35,726 bases of DNA from Solirubrobacterales bacterium (GTDB taxonomy: Bacteria; Actinomycetota; Thermoleophilia; Solirubrobacterales; Solirubrobacteraceae). The DNA lies in assembly GCA_025963965.1 (NCBI GenBank), contig JAOPZS010000093.1, positions 1 through 35,726 on the forward strand, given 5' to 3'. This document shows, in pieces, positions 31,878 to 35,726 of this stretch (position 1 is the stretch's first letter; the number at the start of each line of letters is the position of its first letter). A program made the translations under genes and the position numbers. The notes below the pieces were generated by a model. It saw nothing but the letters and a program-made list of their open reading frames with translations, was not told the origin of the DNA and did no database searches.

Positions 31878-32621
31878 CTACCCGGGCGCCTCGGCGAGGG
31901 CCGTGCGCGCCGCGGCGGCAACGAGCGCGGCGATCACCTGGCTGTCCTCGTCGGCCTCGGGGTGCCATTGCACGCCGAGCGCGAAGCGCTTGCCGGGCAC
32001 CTCGATCGCCTCGGTCAGCTCGTCGTCGAGGGCGGCGACGCCGCTCGCCACGAGACCGGCGCCGAGGCACTCGACGCCCTGGTGATGGTGGGACTTGGTC
32101 GTGTGCACCGACTCGCCGGCGGCGGCCTGGGCAAGGGACCCGGCGGCGAGATTGACCTCGTGATCGGCGCCGTCGAAGGAGCCGACGACGCGACGATGCT
32201 CGCCGTGCCCGAAGCGGTCGGGCAGATGCTGGATCAGCGTGCCGCCGCAGGCGACGTTGATCAGCTGCATGCCGCGGCAGATGCCGAGGAGCGGCAGGTC
32301 GCGCTCGATCGCGCCGCGCGCCAGGGCGATTTCGAAGCGGTCGCGCTCGGGCACCGTGTCGACCGTGTGCTGCTCGCGCGCCTGCCCGTAGCTGGCCGGG
32401 TCGATGTCGGCGCCGCCGGCGAGGATCAGGCCGTCGAGCAGCGCCAGGACCTCGTCGGGTTCCTCGACGAGTTGCTCGTCGGGGGGCAGCATCAGGGCCA
32501 GGCCGCCGGCACGCTGCACGGCCTGGACGTAGTTCATGGGCAGTAGCGCGGCGTCCAGCTCCCAGACGCTCCAGCGCGCCTTCTCCAGGGTCGTGCAGAT
32601 ACCGATCACGGGCCGTGCCAT
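31878..32621 (-). CDS. Class I glutamine amidotransferase, gamma-glutamyl-GABA hydrolase (PuuD) type
   Basis: A 247-aa peptidase-C26 protein that should hydrolyse a gamma-glutamyl amide such as gamma-glutamyl-GABA. The nucleophile Cys115 is in LLGICRGMQLINV, the partner residues His220 and Glu222 are in VQWHPEAD, the oxyanion-forming LAGGADIDP is at residues 68-75, and KSHHHQGV is the family's conserved His cluster. The ATG at 32621 lies exactly 7 nt after TATGGT; an upstream ATG at 32633 falls inside that box. It is divergent from the crotonase gene. No polyamine genes are nearby, so the physiological substrate is uncertain. Confidence 0.85.
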   Translation of the reverse strand: MARPVIGICTTLEKARWSVWELDAALLPMNYVQAVQRAGGLALMLPPDEQLVEEPDEVLALLDGLILAGGADIDPASYGQAREQHTVDTVPERDRFEIALARGAIERDLPLLGICRGMQLINVACGGTLIQHLPDRFGHGEHRRVVGSFDGADHEVNLAAGSLAQAAAGESVHTTKSHHHQGVECLGAGLVASGVAALDDELTEAIEVPGKRFALGVQWHPEADEDSQVIAALVAAAARTALAEAPG

Positions 32622-32713
32622 CGAATACACCATAGGATCAACGCGCCCGCGACGCCGTGGCAGCGGTCCTCGCGCGCGGGCAGCGGCGTAGCGCACCCAC
32701 CAGAGGAGGCCAG

Positions 32714-33523
32714 ATGAGCGAGACCGAGACGCTTGAGACCGTGAACCTGTCAATCGCCGAGGGCGTCGCGACGATCGAGCTCAACCGGCCTGAGACGCTG
32801 AACGCCTGGAACGCCCAGTTCGGAGCCGACGTGATGACGGCGCTCGAGCGCTGCCGCGACGAGGACGCGGTGCGCGCGGTGCTGATCACCGGCGCGGGGC
32901 GCGGCTTCTCCTCAGGCGCGGACCTTCGCGAGCTGGGCGGGGCGGCGAGCGCGGAGGAGCGCCCGGACGGCGTCTACAAGCAGCTGACGCAGGTCTACCA
33001 CCCGATCATGGTCGGCATCCGCGAGCTGCCCAAGCCGGTCGTCTCGGCGGTCAACGGCCCCGCGGTCGGCATCGGCTGCTCGCTGGCGCTGTGCTCGGAC
33101 CTGATCATCGCCGCCGAGAGCGCCTACTTCCTGCTGGCGTTCGTGAACATCGGCCTGGTGCCCGACGGCGGCTCGTCGCTGTGGCTGCCGACGCGGATCG
33201 GGATGACGCGGGCGATGGAGCTGTGCATGCTCGGCGAGCGCCTGCCGGCCGCCAAGGCGCTCGAGTGGGGCCTGATCAACAGGGTGGTACCGGACGACTC
33301 GTTGCGCGAGGAGTCAGCGGCGCTCGCCGGGAGGCTGGCGGCCGGCCCGACGCGCTCCTATGCCGGGACGAAGCGCCAGCTGAACAACTGGCTGTACACG
33401 CGCATGGGCGAGCAGCTCGAGCTGGAGGCGCAGATCCAGCGGGAGATGGCGGGCAGCGAGGACTCGATCGAGGGAGCGATCGCGTTCGTCGAAAAGCGCC
33501 CAGCCCGATTCAAGGGCCGTTAG
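32714..33523 (+). CDS. Enoyl-CoA hydratase/isomerase family protein (PaaG-like)
   Basis: A 269-aa crotonase-fold protein. The CoA-thioester oxyanion hole is formed by AGRGFSSGADL and NGPAVGIGCSLALC. The two catalytic Glu of true enoyl-CoA hydratases fall on Ser (GCS) and Phe positions in my alignment by eye, whereas Asp in IGLVPDGGSS matches the base of PaaG-type isomerases. So double-bond isomerase or 1,2-epoxyphenylacetyl-CoA isomerase-like chemistry is more likely than hydration. The ATG at 32714 has AGAGGAGG ~5 nt upstream; the upstream codons of the frame are not supported. Confidence 0.88.
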   Translation: MSETETLETVNLSIAEGVATIELNRPETLNAWNAQFGADVMTALERCRDEDAVRAVLITGAGRGFSSGADLRELGGAASAEERPDGVYKQLTQVYHPIMVGIRELPKPVVSAVNGPAVGIGCSLALCSDLIIAAESAYFLLAFVNIGLVPDGGSSLWLPTRIGMTRAMELCMLGERLPAAKALEWGLINRVVPDDSLREESAALAGRLAAGPTRSYAGTKRQLNNWLYTRMGEQLELEAQIQREMAGSEDSIEGAIAFVEKRPARFKGR

Positions 33524-33590
33524 CGGGGCCGGCTCGTGGCAAACGTCATCAAGCGCCTCCCGTCCAGGGCTGAATAGAATCCCCGCCGCC

Positions 33591-34430
33591 TTGGGCCATC
33601 TGATCCTCACACCGCTCGCCTTCTTCACGCCGCAGTCGGGCGGCTCCCCGCAGGCGAACGAAATCGACAGCCTCTACAAGATCCTGCTCGTGATCGCGGT
33701 GGTGATCTTCGTGGCGGTGATGGGGGCGATGATCTACGCACTGGTCCGCTTCCGTGCCCGCAAGGGCGTGACGCCGGCGCAGATCCGCGGCAACACGCGC
33801 CTGGAGGTCGGCTGGACGGTCGCGGCGGCCGTGGTGTTGATCGCGCTGGCGGTCGTCACGTTCATCAAGCTCCCGTCGATCCAGAACCCGCCCAACTCGG
33901 GCCCCGAAGGCGACCGGCTCACCGCCGCCGGCAGCCTGCAGTTCGCGAGCATCCAGCAGAAGGCGCCGCCGAACGGCAAAGCGCTGAAGATCCAGGTGGT
34001 CGGACGGCAGTTCATCTGGCAGTACGTGTATCCCGGCGCCAGCGAACCGGACGGCCTCGGCGCTCCGTACTCCTACGAGGAGATGGTCGTGCCGACGGAA
34101 ACGACGGTGTCGCTGGACGTGCAGTCCTCGGATGTGCTGCACGCCTGGTGGGTGCCGGAACTCGGAGGCAAGGTGCAGGCCGTCCCGGGCTACCACAACT
34201 ACACGTGGTTCAAGATCCCCAAGCCGGGGATCTACAAGGGCCAGTGCGCGGTGCTCTGCGGCCGCGGGCACGCGCGCATGATCGCGACCGTGCGCGCCGT
34301 CCCGCCGGCGACCTTCGACGCATGGCTGGCGGGCCGCAAGAAGCAGCTCGCGGAAGCCAACGCGGCGGCCAAGGAAGAGCGCGCGAAGCTCAGCAAACAG
34401 ACCGGCGCAGGCCAGGTCGAAAACCCCTAG
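33591..34430 (+). CDS. ctaC: Cytochrome c oxidase subunit II
   Basis: A 279-aa subunit II of an aa3-type oxidase. Two membrane helices (~30-50 and ~76-94) precede a cupredoxin domain with the CuA ligands: His in DVLHAWW and GQCAVLCGRGHARM (two Cys, His, Met). VVGRQFIWQYVYPG is the aromatic electron-entry region. There is no fused cytochrome c. The only start in frame is the TTG at 33591; TAGAAT (33575-33580) lies 10 nt upstream and no ribosome binding site is seen, so a very short leader is likely. ctaD follows 22 nt downstream. Glu codons favour GAA (8 of 12 by my count). Confidence 0.92.
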   Translation: MGHLILTPLAFFTPQSGGSPQANEIDSLYKILLVIAVVIFVAVMGAMIYALVRFRARKGVTPAQIRGNTRLEVGWTVAAAVVLIALAVVTFIKLPSIQNPPNSGPEGDRLTAAGSLQFASIQQKAPPNGKALKIQVVGRQFIWQYVYPGASEPDGLGAPYSYEEMVVPTETTVSLDVQSSDVLHAWWVPELGGKVQAVPGYHNYTWFKIPKPGIYKGQCAVLCGRGHARMIATVRAVPPATFDAWLAGRKKQLAEANAAAKEERAKLSKQTGAGQVENP

Positions 34431-34452
34431 GAACGAGGACCGACCGCACGAC

Positions 34453-35726
34453 ATGGCCACCTACGTAGCCCCCGTCCCCCAGGTCGCAGCCCACCGCGTC
34501 GAACGCGAGGCGAAAGGCTGGACGAGCTGGATCACGACGACCGATCACAAGCGGATCGGGATCATGTACATCGTCACGACGTTCGTGTTCTTCCTGCTGG
34601 GCGGCGTCGAGGCGCTGATGATGCGCCTGCAGCTCGGTTCGCCGAACAACGCGCTGGTCACGCCGACGACGTACAACCAGCTGTTCACGATGCACGGGAC
34701 GACGATGATCTTCCTGTTCGTCGTGCCGATGATGGCGGGCCTGGCGAACTACTTCGTGCCGCTGATGATCGGCGCCCGCGACATGGCGTTCCCGCGCCTG
34801 AACGCGCTGTCGTACTGGCTGCTGCTGGCCGGCGGCCTGGTCTTCTACTCGTCGATCTTCTGGAACCCGCCGGAAGCGGGTTGGGTCAGCTTCATGCCGC
34901 TGGCCAACTCGACGTTCTCACCGGGAGGCGGCGAGGACGCGTGGATCTACCTGATCCACCTGACCGGCATCTCCTCGATCCTCGGGGCGATCAACTTCTA
35001 CGCGACGATCGCGAACATGCGCGCGAAAGGGATGAGCTGGGGGCGCCTGCCGCTGTTCATCTGGACGATCCTCGTCTACTCGGTGCTGATCGTGTTCGCG
35101 ATGCCGGTGATCGCCGCGGCGGTCACCCTGCTGCTCACCGAACGGCACTTCGGAACGCATTTCTTCGACGCCACGGAGGGCGGCTCGCCGGTGCTGTGGC
35201 AGCACCTGTTCTGGTTCTTCGGCCATCCGGAAGTGTACATTGCCATCCTGCCCGGAATGGGTGTGACCTCGCAGTTGCTCTCCGTGTTTGCGCGCAAGCC
35301 GATCTTCGGCTATCGCGCCATGGTGTACGCCATCCTCTCCATCGGTTTCCTCGGATTTGTGGTCTGGGGTCATCACATGTTCATGAGCGGCATGAGCCCG
35401 TACTCGGCAATGGCCTTTTCGGTTCTGACCATGACCATCGGTGTTCCCTCGGCTATTAAGACGTTCAACTGGATCGGAACTTTGTGGGGTGGCCAGATCC
35501 GCTTCACTACGGCGATGCTGTTCGCGCTGGGTTTTGTTTCCCTGTTCGTCACCGGTGGAATCAGCGGGATTTTCCTTGGCCAGCCGGCGCTCGATCTGTA
35601 CTTCCACGATACCTATTTCGTGGTCGGGCACTTCCACATGATCATGGGCGTGGCGGCCATCTTCGGCATGTTCGCCGGCACGTTCTACTGGTTCCCGAAG
35701 ATGTTCGGCCGCATGATGAACGAGTC
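34453..35726 (+). CDS. ctaD: Cytochrome c oxidase subunit I, 5' part (runs off the window)
   Basis: The first 424 codons of the heme-copper oxidase subunit I, open to the window end. Ligands are visible: His81 (FTMHGTT, heme a), His258 and cross-linked Tyr262 in GHPEVY, the CuB pair GHHMF, and HDTYFVVGHFHM for hemes a3 and a. ATG 34453 has GAGGA 14 nt upstream. Up to codon ~256 codons are nearly all G/C-ending (4 T-ending of 256). From about 35221 onward 27 of ~168 end in T, and the protein (SIGFLGFVVWGHHMFMSGM, KMFGRMMNE) looks like oxidases of Acidobacteria rather than actinobacteria. A chimera or recombination joint within the conserved WFFGHPEVY region is suspected. Confidence 0.9.
   Translation, partial: MATYVAPVPQVAAHRVEREAKGWTSWITTTDHKRIGIMYIVTTFVFFLLGGVEALMMRLQLGSPNNALVTPTTYNQLFTMHGTTMIFLFVVPMMAGLANYFVPLMIGARDMAFPRLNALSYWLLLAGGLVFYSSIFWNPPEAGWVSFMPLANSTFSPGGGEDAWIYLIHLTGISSILGAINFYATIANMRAKGMSWGRLPLFIWTILVYSVLIVFAMPVIAAAVTLLLTERHFGTHFFDATEGGSPVLWQHLFWFFGHPEVYIAILPGMGVTSQLLSVFARKPIFGYRAMVYAILSIGFLGFVVWGHHMFMSGMSPYSAMAFSVLTMTIGVPSAIKTFNWIGTLWGGQIRFTTAMLFALGFVSLFVTGGISGIFLGQPALDLYFHDTYFVVGHFHMIMGVAAIFGMFAGTFYWFPKMFGRMMNE

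Overview
The window looks like a contig from a very GC-rich actinobacterium, most probably of the Thermoleophilia/Solirubrobacterales type. This rests on near-exclusive G/C third codon positions, many GTG starts, the protein families present, and many start codons that sit about 7 nt after a TANNNT box with no ribosome binding site (a leaderless habit). The taxonomic call is inference from reading, not a database result. There are no insertion sequences, phage genes or CRISPR arrays. Three tRNAs are present: Glu-CTC, Leu-CAG and Pro-TGG.

Layout. 1-610: lower-GC noncoding DNA, then divergent tRNA-Glu and tRNA-Leu. 661-5400 (minus): an alpha/beta hydrolase, a small LPFTG-anchored Thr/Pro-rich wall protein, a fatty acyl-CoA ligase and a GT4 glycosyltransferase. 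5486-8472: a DsbA/HCCA-isomerase-like protein, an 87-aa conserved-looking small protein, and a coupled run NYN nuclease -> pseudo-hydrolase/adenylate cyclase -> 66-aa membrane protein. 8522-13972: the most interesting block, a chorismate-lyase-like gene coupled to a 958-aa protein (FadD22-like aryl adenylation domain, carrier protein, LpxL/PatA-type acyltransferase), followed by pobA and a phosphopantetheinyl transferase. Together these suggest a pathway that makes 4-hydroxybenzoate (possibly also protocatechuate) from chorismate, loads it on a carrier and transfers it to a lipid or sugar acceptor.

14062-17695: tRNA-Pro, a DUF1015 protein, OsmC, a CoA-type Nudix hydrolase, a four-helix membrane protein and a Rossmann protein. 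17780-20630 (minus): three overlapping genes, STAS -> membrane PP2C/SpoIIE phosphatase -> Clp-N-like protein, a partner-switching stress module. 20808-27519 (plus): glycyl-tRNA synthetase, acyl-CoA dehydrogenase, two-domain 3-hydroxyacyl-CoA dehydrogenase (beta-oxidation), an ECF sigma factor coupled to an O6-methylguanine-DNA methyltransferase, and an acyltransferase-3 membrane protein.

27516-32621 (minus): a secreted GH18-like protein, thioredoxin reductase, a flippase-like membrane protein, a PAP2 membrane enzyme and a PuuD-type glutamine amidotransferase. 32714-35726 (plus): a crotonase-family protein, then cytochrome c oxidase subunit II and the 5' part of subunit I. The last ~500 nt of subunit I change codon usage and family resemblance abruptly, so the contig end may be a chimera.
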